From NCBI GenBank assembly GCA_002104905.1, contig MCFE01000599.1:1-54685 (forward strand): DNA of 54,685 nt. The letters are read 5' to 3'. Under the pieces are notes generated by a model. It had not been told where the DNA came from, searched no databases, and saw nothing but the letters and a program-made list of their open reading frames with translations. The DNA comes from Basidiobolus meristosporus CBS 931.73. Taxonomy: Eukaryota > Basidiobolomycota > Basidiobolomycetes > Basidiobolales > Basidiobolaceae. Within the stretch, counting starts at the first letter, position 1. Each line of letters starts with the position of its first letter. Shown here piece after piece: positions 45,504 through 54,685 of the stretch. The position numbers and the translations under genes are program-made.

Positions 45504-48500
45504 AAGCTGTCACTCTCTGCAATGTCCACTACTGCTATTACTGGAACTTTTCCCTCTGCTGAAAAGTTGGATGGATCTAACTACCAAGTGTGGAAGGTGA
45601 AGAAGAAGATGAAGATGCTGCTACATGAAAGAGGCCTTTGGGATATTGTCATGGGAGAAGAATGCCCTCCTAAAAACGTGGGAGAGGAAGCCTTAAAGTA
45701 CCAGAAGAAAGAACAATGTGCCTTTAACTGCATTAGCCATAATGTTAAGAACAAATTGCTAATTCAATGCTCAAGAGCAAAAACAGCAAAGAATGCCTAG
45801 AAGGTATTAGAAGACACCTACCAGTCATGCTCAGCTGCTAAGAAAATGTATTCAAGACAAAAATTCTTTACTACAACGATGCTGCCAGCAGAAGAAATGA
45901 AAAATCTAATTAACAGAATTACCCTGCTGGTTGATGAAATGGAATCTGTGGGTGTACCAACTACTGATGAGGATGTGATAGTTACCATCCTGAATAGCCT
46001 GACAGACAAGTTTCAGGGCCTTGTATCAGCCCTAGAGTCCAGAACTGAAGATTTGACCTTAAATTGCATATATGGAAGGCTCCTGGATGAAGAATTAAGA
46101 AAATCAAGTGCAAATAAGAAGGAAGAAGACAATGCTTTAATAAGCAATGATAACCAACAAAGGAGGTACCCAACACCCTACAAAGGCAACAGCAGCCTGT
46201 TCTGTAACTACCGCAAAAGGAAAGGATACGCATCAGACTGGTGCTTCAAAAAGAAAGATAGTCTGCAGAAAAAGCCTGAATATGGAAATACTGCAACAAC
46301 TGAAGATGGACTATTCATATCTGCACTAAATATGACCACAAACAAGGATTCTCAGAGGTGGTATGTTGACTCTGGAGCATTTCAACACTTTACACACCAA
46401 AAGAACTTTTTACGCAATATCAAGAAGTTCCAATTAACAAGGTTTTCTTGGGTGACAATAGAACACTTGATGCAGTGGGAGAAGGAACTATCCAAGTAAA
46501 CATAAGAAGCAGTGAAGAAAGCCATACATTGACCTTTGACAAACTACTCTGTGTACTGTAAGCAAGGCCACTGCAGAAGGACTCAGTTTCAGCTTTGACA
46601 ATTCTGGATGAAAGATCACTGATCAAAATGGTGCCCATATTGCTTTGGGTATCAGAGATCAGAATCTATACAATTTGACTTATATTCCATCATATTTGGA
46701 AGCCAATATAAGTAACTTAAATGAAGAAACACCAATGCTTTGGCACAGGAGATATGGGCACATCAATTTTGATTATTTGCGCAAAATGATCAAAGATCAG
46801 CTAATTTCTGGAGTAAAAATTAATCCCCCAGCTAATTTGGAGCACTGTGAAGCCTGCAAATATGGGAAACAAGCCAGACAACTATTCAAGAGATCTGGAT
46901 TAATCAAAACTAAGAAAATATTAGATCTAATTCACTCAGATCTATGTGGACCTATGCAAAATTTATCCTTAGGCAGGATGAAGTATTTAACCACTTTTAT
47001 TGACAATTATACAAGACACACATGGGTATACTTCATGGAGAGAAAGGAAGAAGCTCTGTCTAAGTTCAGGGAGCTTAAAGCCATGGTGGAGAGAGAAACT
47101 GGTGAAAAAATCAAGAAAATACGCTATGACAATGGTGGAGAATATACCTCAAAACTCTTCATCCACTGCTGCAAAATTCATGGGATAAAGCAAGAGACTA
47201 CTGTACCATACCCCCCACAGCAAAATGGAGTAGCAGAACAAGCTAACAGATCAATAACTGATATGGCAAGATCTATGATCCATGATCAAAAATTATCCTA
47301 TGATTTTTAGGTGGGATCAGTTGCTACAGCTGTATACCTTAAAGATAGGAGTTATAACAGAATACTTTGTGATCCTGCTCCATTTGAAGCATGGTATGAG
47401 TACAGACCAAGTGCAGAACCTCTAAGAATATTTGGATGTACAGCATATGGCAAGAAACTGCCTGGAAATCAGTCATAATTTGAGCCAAAAAGTGTAAAAT
47501 CCATATTTTTGGGCTACTGGAATGAGAGTAAAGCATACAGACTCTACAATTCCAAAGCAAAGAAGCTAATTAAGTCCAGGGATGTGTTGTTTGATGAAAA
47601 TTCAAAATTTTCACAAAAAATGACAACAGATAATGACAAAAATCTGATCTCAAGTCCACCAATTGTCAGGATTGAATCAGAGCAAAACAGTTAAAATTTT
47701 CACTCCAGAGGACTCTACAATTGTGGTTCAGCCATAATCAGTGCCCAGGAAAATCCCAGAAGTAATCATACAAGTATCAAATACCTGGAGATCCAATTGG
47801 ACAAGAAATAGCCCAAATTACTACATCAATGAGGGTACAAACTTAGCCTATGCCTATTCAGTCCATGCTGATGAACCCCAGACTGTAAAGGAGGCCCTAA
47901 ATAGCCCTAAGACAAAGTTTTGGAGGACTGCAATGACTGAGGAATATCAGGCCCTGATGCAAAGTCAAACCTGGGACTTAGTCAAATTACCAATCAACCA
48001 AATATCAATTGGATTCAGGTGGGTCTTCAAGGCAAAATACAAGGCTGATGGTACAATCAAAAGATACAAAGCAAGACTTGTGGCCAAAGGATACTCTCAA
48101 ACAAATGGACTTGACTATACAGTGACCTTTGCACCAGTTGCCAAGCTTAATTCCATCAGATTAATATTAGCTATTGCAGCCAAATATAAGTGTTTAATTC
48201 ATCAAGTGGATGTAAGAACTGCATTTTGAATGAAGAACTTGATGAGGATGTGTATATGCACCAGCCTGATGGGTTTGTTGACCAAGATAAACCCATTGGG
48301 TCTGTAATCTTAAAAAGTCACTATATGGTCTCAAACAATCACCAAGAGCCTGGAATTGCAAGATAGATTCTTATTTGGAATCTTTGAGTTTCAAAAGGAG
48401 TAATGATGACTATAGTATATACTATAAGCCAGATAGAGCAAGTCCAGTTCTATTAGCTCTATATGTGGATGATCTTATTATAGCAGCCAAAAACCTATCA

Positions 48501-49442
48501 ACATTGGAAGAGATTAAATCCAGCCTATCTAAAGAGTTCAAGATGTCCAATCTAGGAGAACTCAGTTACTACTTAGGGATAAGGTTCTCTGTAGACAGAA
48601 GTACCCAGACTATTACCCTAAGCCAATCCAAGTATATTCAAGATATACTAAAGAAGTACAAAGTGGAAGACTGTAAACCAGCAGCTACCCCAACAGAGAC
48701 AAACCTTAACTTGGTCAAAACTCAACCAAATCAAGAGAGCTTAGTGCCATCTGAAAGCCCTAACATTCCTTATCAATCTATTGTCTGCAGTTTGATGTAT
48801 ATCATGCTTGGAACATGTCCAGATATCTCATATACAGTGTGAGTTGTCAGCCAACATAATCAAAACTATGAATCTGATTATATTACAGCAGTTAAGTAGA
48901 TTTTTAAATATCCAAATGGAACTGCTGGTATCTGCTTAAGATACACTTATAAGGATGCAGAACAGGATTTTGTGGGTCACTCTGATGCTGATTGGGGACA
49001 AAACTTAGAAGACAGAAGATCCATCACAGGATACGCCTTTCTTTACTATAAAGGAGCAATTTTATGGAATTCAAGATGGCAACCAACCATAGCACTTTCT
49101 ACCACAGAGGCAGAGTATATGGCAGCCTGTAAGACTACAAAAGAAGCAATGTGGCTAAGAAAGCTTTTTACAGATTTAGGCCTATGTCAAAAAACAACTA
49201 TTACTTTACTACAAGATAATCAAGGATGTATACAATTAGGTGGAAATCCAACCTTTCATGCAAGAACCAAGCACATAGATATTAGACATCATTTCATACA
49301 TGAAGCTATTGTGAATAACTTAGTTAGCTTAGTTTACTGCCCTTCAGATGAAATGATTGCAGATATATTTACCATACCATTAGCTAGAGACAAGTTTGAA
49401 TATCTTAGGTCAAAATTAGGACTAGTCAGTATAAACATTTAG
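45495..49442 (+). pseudogene. Copia element 2 gag-pol, broken by stops and frameshifts
   Basis: Gag begins MSPKLSLSAMSTTAITGTF with the LDGSNYQVWKVK motif typical of copia gag. It is stopped at 45797 by TAG where element 3 has TGG. The zinc knuckle is damaged (FCNYRKRKGYASDWC; element 3 keeps C-x2-C-x4-H-x4-C). Protease WYVDSGA is present, followed by a frameshift near 46440. Integrase has the HHCC finger (WHRRYGHIN..., CEACKYGKQ) and the D, D, E residues in LIHSDLCGP, IRYDNGGEY and NGVAEQANR, with a stop at 47308. Reverse transcriptase has LYVDDLIIA, and RNase H has SDADWGQNLEDRRS and DIRHHF. Further stops or frameshifts lie near 47475, 47690, 47735, 48227, 48290, 48840 and 48897. Non-functional; the domain order is unambiguous. 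Confidence 0.93.
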
Positions 49443-49453
49443 CTGAGTGGGAG

Positions 49454-49802
49454 TGCTGTAAAAGTTGGTAATTCCACTTAAATACTCACCTAACTTAGTC
49501 ACTTAGATCATTACCTTCAAATCCTAGAGAATTCTGACCAAGTTGCTTGTTGGGATTTACTTGGAATATTTTCACCAAAATACCAGGTACCCAGAGCATG
49601 AAAATTCTCAAAGCTGTCCAAACAGCCCCAAACTTTGCACACATGTTCTTGGGACCTTCCTTAGTCTATTCTACATGCTTGTAATGTCAAGACCATGTAA
49701 AAGTATAAATGCTACTTTTACATTCTATAAATCATTAAGGGAAAAGCACATAATCTACTTGTTCTCCCAATCACTTCCAATATCTCCAAGACTCTTACAA
49801 TA
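49454..49802 (+). repeat. 3' LTR of copia element 2
   Basis: 349 bp, TGCTGTAAAAGTTGG to CTCTTACAATA; both termini carry a substitution against the family ends TGTTGT and ACAACA. It retains GTAAAAGTATAAATGCTAC at the promoter block. Directly abuts gene X copy A. Confidence 0.9.
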
Positions 49803-50305
49803 ATGGTAAGGAATCCAGCAAGGCATGCTGACACAATCTGGATGCTGTTGCTTTCAGCCTGTATCCTTCCTCTTGAAGCTCACCTTCTGAATCCTCAAGA
49901 TATTCAATTACCCTCTGTCTGTTACTATGGAACTGTTGCCTGGATAAGTCCAGTGTATATTGCTCTTGGAAGCCACTTAGCTTTACTAATATATTATAGA
50001 GTACATTAGTCATTTGAGGCAAAAACTCATTCAAAATCTCTTTGGTTTTCAAAGTTGAGGCACAAATGGATGTGTCTGGTGTGTACTGAGCAAATTGCAT
50101 GCAAAATTGTTCCCATATGGCTTCCTCTTCAATTCCCCTCACTCTCAGCTCATTCTTGGCTTCAATTCTTGTTTTGTTATATATCTTCTTACATATATCC
50201 GCTGGCATCTTGATGTAGAACTCATGCCATCACTTTCAACTCAAACTTTTACATCTCTGTTGGCTCTCTAAGGTATCTAGTTTTGCTAGTTTAAAGAGTA
50301 GTGCC
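49803..50305 (-). pseudogene. Gene X, copy A (unknown transposon-associated protein, truncated and decayed)
   Basis: Antisense to the copia elements. From about 50208 leftward it encodes a stretch with KMPADICKKIYNKTRIEAKN, WEQFCMQFAQYTPDTSICA, LNEFLPQMTNVLYNILVKLSG and ASRLCQHALLDSLP, aligning collinearly to copy B at 51878-53469. Upstream codons that are Arg and Leu in copy B have become TGA, so it is a pseudogene. Its downstream part is cut off by the copia LTR. I do not recognise the fold; it is helical and charged, and repeat status suggests a transposon open frame. Confidence 0.7.
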
Positions 50306-51877
50306 TAAATATCTGTATAAAGGCTCATTATAGACACCTGGGCCATACTAAAACTATTTGTCAAGAACTCAAACGGATTCAATATTGCCTTTTCCAGTTT
50401 GGACCATGCTTACAAGCTGAGGGATGGGTTTTGTCTAGGTTGTACTAAAGATGAGTTGAGACTTGATATAGGGACCATAGTGATGGATTTGGATACTTAT
50501 ACAGTAGTGCATTGGCATCAACCTGGTCTTATATGAAATATATATGAAAACTAATGTAATTGTTGAATTTTCTATATATTATGCATGATGCATCTTGGAT
50601 TGCATTGACATGGATCAAATCACATCAATTGCAGATTTCCTATTTGGTTATAGACTTGTGAGTAAAGCATCAATAAAAATACCAAGTCATTGTTTGAGAA
50701 TGATTTCTGCAACACAATGATGAGATACATAGCAATTAATGGAGATTTAATCATAATACATAGAAAATCAGATTAACAAAGCTGATTGCACCAAATTGAT
50801 TCAAATCACCTCAGCCTAATCACCTACCAAATTAATATGACTTACTCATCTGCATGGTATATCCCATCAATACCACTAGATTTCCTTTTGACACATTAGA
50901 GGAGATCTATATAAAAGACTTGTTCCATTGTACCATGCCAGGGCGCGTGGCACAATCCGCGGTTGCAAAGAACAATTGGGTGCAATATTATAGCTACCAG
51001 AAGGCAGGATTGTTCTTGGACAATTTTGCACTATGTGGGACAATCTTGCACACTATGGCACAATCTGACACAATGAGGTTGGCATGGATGATTGCGCCAA
51101 CTCATAATGTTTGCATCACGTGCACAATTGGATACCGCTATAATGGCAGGTAAAATCCGGTATTTGGATATGCTTCTTTAATGTAAATGGAAATAAATGT
51201 GTATCACACTATAAACTACACTGATACTTACCATTTTGGTTACCCTCACTCCAATTGGACAGTATCTCAGTGGTTAATTGGTCCAAAGGTATCCTGAAGC
51301 TGGCAGCCCCCAATTGGCTCATTGACTACTGAAAAAGCTACCTGATTTGCCATCAAATATCCCATTTTGCCCATTGAGCAAGTAAATCCCTGATCCTAGT
51401 GATTGGACAAGGTGTCATAGCTAGCACGCAAGCAATTGTGTAGGTGCAAAACAGATCCAATAGCTGCACTGGTAGTACAGAAGACGTATATATATGCAGG
51501 GTGTTTATTTATAGGGGTTCTGTCTCAAATGTGAGACAACCTTGATATTACTTATATCAAAAATTTGATGATCACTGATTTGCAATGGCTTGATTTGGAT
51601 CACAAAAAAAAAGGGTTGTCGGGATAATTACAAATGTGAGCAACTCAAAGCAATCACATCATCTTCTCCTGGGTTTTTTTCTCACAGGGATTACTACTGA
51701 AGCATTTGGTAGTGACTCACTTTGCACACCTATACTACTTTCTGGCTGACTATCATCTTGGCTACTTGTGTATTTGTAGTCAGTATTTTGCCTCCTAGTT
51801 GATGAGTGCAATGCTGCAGCTTGGCCATGCTGAATTGCTCCAACTGAACCAACTGAACCGGCCTGTAGTGCCACGCG
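50306..51877. other. AT-rich DNA between the two gene X copies
   Basis: Repeat-derived by context but not assigned. At 50916-50926 AGACTTGTTCC repeats the terminal sequence of the palindromic element at 52451, followed by CA-rich 'TGGCACAATC'-like motifs similar in style to it. From about 51660 a minus-strand open stretch (ALHSSTRRQNTDYKYTSSQ) lies downstream of the gene X stop. No intact gene. Confidence 0.4.
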
Positions 51878-53469
51878 CTAACACATTCTTTTACTTGCCA
51901 AGGGCTCCGGTGGTTGAGGCACCTCATGTTGGACATCATCAGTCAGTTCACCAGAAGTAACTCGCTGATGGTCAGGCAAGACGGCACGCGCAGGTGCGCC
52001 TTGACGCATTGAGATGGCCCTTGGCTGAGTTTGATGTGATGCCGCATGTTGACGCAACTCAGTCCGCTCCAATGGACTTGTGTCTAAATGAGCAGTTTGG
52101 CAAGTTCTTGTAGTTTTGCTCTGAAGCGTGCGCGTTGACCCAACATGGGGCATTCTGGTAAAGGGTGTTGGCATACTCTGGACTGACGTGTGCCGGTGCG
52201 CTGTGGCTGCAAGAGATGGTAGGGAATCCAGCAAGGCGTGCTGGCGCAATCTGGACGATGTTGCTTGCGGTCTGTATTCTTCCTCCTGAAGCTCACCATC
52301 TGATTCCTCAAGGTATTCACTTACCCTCTGTCTGATACTTTGGAGCTGTTGCCTGGATGAGTCCTGTGTATGTTGCTCTTGGAAGCCACTTAGCTCTACT
52401 AATATATCACATAGTACATTAGTCATTTGAGGCAAAAACTTGTTCAAAATAGACTTGTTCCGTTGGATAGTGCCACATTGAGCCATGAGTGCCAAATGAT
52501 GCCATACTGTGCCAGGGAGACCAAGTGAGCCTATACTTGGCCACAGAGTGTGAAACACAGCTCTGCATCTTCATGCAAAGCAGCCCCTGTGTTTCACCCA
52601 TTGAGCTGGAAAAAATCCATTTTTTTACCTTTTTTTTTGAATCAATGTCATGCAGGATGTGTAAGAGCACAAAAAGATATAAGACATGCATTGGGTACTC
52701 AATACCCATGGCACTCTGAATCTAGCTCCTGTAGCTTGTATCATGTCATAAAAATGAATGGCACTATCTTGGTCCACTGGTACAATCTGGCACTATAAGT
52801 GCTTTATATAGGTTTTACTTTAGGGCTAATATTTAAATATAGTGCCAGATAGTACCAGTGGACCAAGATAGTGCCATTCATATTTGTGACATGATACAAG
52901 TCACAGGAGCTAGATTTAGAGTGCCATGGGTGTTGAGTATCAGATGCATGTCTTCAGTCCTTCTGTGCTCTCACACATCCTGAACAATATTGATTCAAAA
53001 AAAAAGGTCAAAAAATGGATTTTCTCCAGCTCAATGGGTGAAACACAGGGGCTGCTTTGCATGAAGATGCAGAGCTGTGTTTCACACTCTGTGGCCAAGT
53101 ATAGGCTCACTTGGTCTCCCTGGCACAGTATGGCATCATTTGGCACTCATGGCTCAATGTGGCACTATCCAACGGAACAAGTCTAATCTCTTTGGTTCCC
53201 AAAGTTGAGGCACAAACGGACGCGTCCGGCCCGTACTGTGCAAATTGCGCGCAAAATTTTTCCCATGTGGCTTCTTTGTCAAATCCCCTCACTCTCAGCT
53301 CATTATTGATTTCAATACTTGGCTTGTTATATATCTTTTTACATACATCGGCTGGCATCTTGATGTAGAACTCATGCCACAGCTTTCTACTCAAATTCTT
53401 CCATCTTTGTTGACTCTCTGAGGTATCTAGTTCTGCTAGATTAATCAGTAGTGCCCAAATATCTGTATG
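51878..53469 (-). pseudogene. Gene X, copy B (unknown), interrupted by a palindromic element and cut by a copia LTR
   Basis: Reads on the minus strand from the edge of the copia-3 LTR at 53469. Motifs in order: IWALLINLAELDTSESQQRW, LSRKLWHEFYIKMPADVCKK, ELRVRGFDKEATWEKFCAQF, then the 734-bp insertion at 52451-53184, then LNKFLPQMTNVLCDILVELS, a Gln/Ser/Thr/Pro-rich tail and a stop at 51878. Removing the insertion plus one AAT restores collinearity with copy A without a frame change. The N-terminus lies beyond the LTR, so the gene is incomplete. Multicopy, Trp-rich N-terminal part and disordered C-terminal part; function unknown. It could be a transposon ORF. Confidence 0.75.
52451..53184. 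mobile_element. Non-autonomous palindromic (foldback/MITE-like) element
   Basis: 734 bp made of two inverted arms, 52451-52799 and 52838-53184, around a spacer of about 40 bp. Termini are AGACTTGTTCCG...CGGAACAAGTCT. Both sides carry AAT, and the empty site in gene X copy A (TTCAAAATCTCTTTGG) has this triplet once, so the element made a 3-bp duplication. It has no transposase; open frames in the arms are mirror images of each other. The inner part holds several 'GGCACTAT/ATAGTGCC' motifs. A transcript through it would form a hairpin of roughly 345 bp. Confidence 0.88.
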
Positions 53470-53819
53470 TGTTGTAAAAATTTGTATTTTCCACCTAAAT
53501 ATTTACCTAACTTAGTCACTTAGATCACCACCTTCAAATCCTAGAGAATACTGACCAAATTCCTTGTCGGGATTTATTTAGAATATTTTCACCAAAATAC
53601 CAGGTACCCAGAACATGAAAATTCTCAAAGTTGTCCAAACAGCCCCAAACTTTGCACACATGTTCTTGGGACCTTCCTTAACCTATTCTACGTGTTTGTA
53701 ATGCCAAGACCATGTAAAAGTATAAATACTACTTTTACATTCAATAAATCATTAAGTGAAAACTACATAATCTACTTGTTCTCCAAATCACTTCCAATAT
53801 CTCCAAGACTCTTACAACA
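53470..53819 (+). repeat. 5' LTR of copia element 3
   Basis: 350 bp, TGTTGTAAAAATTTG to CTCTTACAACA. The TATA box TATAAATA at 53721-53728 sits inside the perfect inverted repeat GTAAAAGTA/TACTTTTAC. The polyadenylation signal AATAAA at 53743-53748 lies between the TATA box and the expected transcription start. This is the best-preserved LTR of the family here. Confidence 0.93.
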
Positions 53820-53832
53820 GGTTATGAGCCCC
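53820..53832 (+). other. Primer-binding site of copia element 3
   Basis: GGTTATGAGCCCC begins at the first base after the LTR. Its first 12 bases are the exact complement of the initiator tRNA-Met anticodon arm GGGCTCATAACC. The embedded ATG (53824) is also the first in-frame ATG of gag. Confidence 0.75.
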
Positions 53833-54685
53833 GAGCTGTCACTCTCTGCAATGTCTACTACTGCTATTACTGGAATTTTTCCCTCTGCTGAAAAGTTGGA
53901 TGGATCTAACTACCAAGTGTGGAAGGTGAAGATGAAGTTGCTGCTACAAGAAAGAGGCCTTTGGGATATTGTCATGGGAGAAGAATGCCCTCCTAAAAAC
54001 GTGGGAGAGGAAGCCTTAAAGTACCAGAGGAAAGAACAAAGTGCCTTTAACTGCATTTACCTTAATGTCAAGGACAAATTGCTAATTCAATGCTCAAGAG
54101 CAAAAACGGCAAAGAATGCCTGGAAGGCATTAGAAGACACCTACCAGTCATGTTCAGCTGCCAAGAAAATGTATCTGAGAAGAAAATTCTTTACTACAAA
54201 GATGCTGCCAGGAGAAGAAATGAAAAATCTAATTAACAGAATTACCCTGCTGGTAGATGAGATGGAATCTGTGGGCATACCAACTACTGATGAGGATGTG
54301 ATAGTTACCATCCTGAATAGTCTGACAGACGAATTTCAGGGCCTTGTATCAGACCTAGAGTCCAGAACTGAAGATTTGACCTTAAATTGCATATATGGAA
54401 GGCTCCTGGATGAAGAATTAAGAAAATCAAGCGCCAATAATAAGGAAGAAGAAAATGCTTTAATAAGCAATGATAACCAACAAAGGAGGTACCCAAGACC
54501 CTACAAAGGCAACAGCAACCTATTTTGCAACTACTGCAAAAGGAAAGGACACACATCAGACCGGTGTCTCAAAAAGAGAGATTATCAGCAAAAGAAGCCT
54601 GAATATGGAAATGCTGCAACAACTGAAGATAGACTATTCATATCTGCACTAAATATGACCACAAACAAGGATTCTCAGACGTGGT
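53824..54685 (+). CDS. Copia element 3 gag (start of gag-pol), intact, runs off the window
   Basis: Open for 287 codons from ATG 53824; a second in-frame ATG at 53851 (MSTTAITGIF) may be the real start, since the first lies in the primer-binding site. Contains LDGSNYQVWKVK near the N-terminus, the copia gag core (WKALEDTYQSCSAAKKMYLR, FQGLVSDLESRTEDLTLNCI, YGRLLDEELRKSS) and a complete CCHC zinc knuckle CNYCKRKGHTSDRC. Gag packages element RNA in virus-like particles. The protease and everything after lie beyond the edge. Confidence 0.9.
   Translation, partial: MSPELSLSAMSTTAITGIFPSAEKLDGSNYQVWKVKMKLLLQERGLWDIVMGEECPPKNVGEEALKYQRKEQSAFNCIYLNVKDKLLIQCSRAKTAKNAWKALEDTYQSCSAAKKMYLRRKFFTTKMLPGEEMKNLINRITLLVDEMESVGIPTTDEDVIVTILNSLTDEFQGLVSDLESRTEDLTLNCIYGRLLDEELRKSSANNKEEENALISNDNQQRRYPRPYKGNSNLFCNYCKRKGHTSDRCLKKRDYQQKKPEYGNAATTEDRLFISALNMTTNKDSQTW

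Larger units (their letters stand above)
45159..49802 (+). mobile_element. Copia element 2, full length but decayed (LTR retrotransposon, Ty1/copia order)
   Basis: 4644 bp. 5' LTR 45159-45490, primer-binding site 45491-45503, internal region, purine-rich tract AGCTGAGTGGGAG at 49441-49453, and 3' LTR 49454-49802. Gene order is gag, protease, integrase, reverse transcriptase, RNase H, which defines the copia superfamily. The 5' LTR also serves as the 3' LTR of element 1. The two LTRs differ at many positions and the 3' LTR ends ACAATA rather than ACAACA, so insertion is not recent. The sequence right of the element belongs to gene X (ATGGT...) and does not match the left flank of either upstream LTR. 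Confidence 0.93.
53470..54685 (+). mobile_element. Copia element 3, apparently young, continues past the window
   Basis: 5' LTR 53470-53819, primer-binding site, and an uninterrupted gag to the window end. Inserted into gene X copy B at ...ATCTGTATG; the presumed duplicated pentamer is GTATG (53465-53469), but its partner lies outside. No stop or frameshift in the visible 862 nt of gag, in contrast to elements 1 and 2. Confidence 0.9.

Noticed and set aside
52489-53146. Two apparently related 'proteins' on opposite strands (from 52489 plus and 53146 minus).
   Set aside because: They are the same sequence read from the two arms of the palindromic element, not genes.

Overview
The window looks like nuclear DNA of a fungus. 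Gene content is fungal: a single-exon enolase, a vacuolar carboxypeptidase Y type protease, a white-collar-2-like PAS/GATA protein, alternative oxidase, Efr3 and Vms1. Four genes are split by many short introns (about 50-75 nt, GT-AG, often with a CTAAC/TACTAAC branch motif shortly before the acceptor). Rebuilding the spliced frames by hand gave totals divisible by three for every multi-exon gene: RasGAP 21 exons/1027 aa, Efr3 11/805, Vms1 3/669, WC-2-like 3/365, AOX 7/322. I cannot name the genus; an early-diverging (zygomycete-grade) fungus is my guess only.

Layout: 1-1.4 kb enolase (minus, runs off the left edge). 1.4-9 kb is gene-poor, with four decayed or solo copia-type LTRs at 5.6-8.2 kb. 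9-12.2 kb holds carboxypeptidase Y and a two-domain fasciclin protein. 13.1-17.4 kb is a large RasGAP whose N-terminus resembles ACAP-type BAR-PH proteins, followed by PH-C2-RasGAP. Near 18 kb is a possible small secreted protein with a damaged hevein-like motif, and at 20.4 kb a solo LTR with a perfect 5-bp duplication. 21.1-25.6 kb is a large inverted duplication: two near-identical arms of about 970 bp, each with a copy of a 91-aa unknown gene, flank a 2.5-kb spacer holding a third, diverged paralogue. 25.9-31.8 kb carries Vms1 and Efr3 (both plus). 33.7-37.2 kb carries the WC-2-like regulator and AOX (both minus). 37.3-41.7 kb has no gene I can support.

From 41.7 kb to the right edge the DNA is AT-rich and made of nested transposons: LTR fragments in both orientations; two copia elements in tandem sharing one LTR, both full of nonsense changes and frameshifts; two copies of an unknown antisense gene (called X here); a 734-bp palindromic element inserted in one copy of X with a 3-bp duplication; and a third copia whose LTR, primer-binding site and gag frame are undamaged as far as the window shows.

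The host genes are housekeeping or signalling genes and form no obvious pathway. The parts most worth follow-up are the inverted small-gene trio, the BAR-PH-PH-C2-RasGAP architecture, the palindromic element, and the copia primer-binding site, which matches the anticodon region of initiator tRNA-Met and overlaps the first gag ATG.
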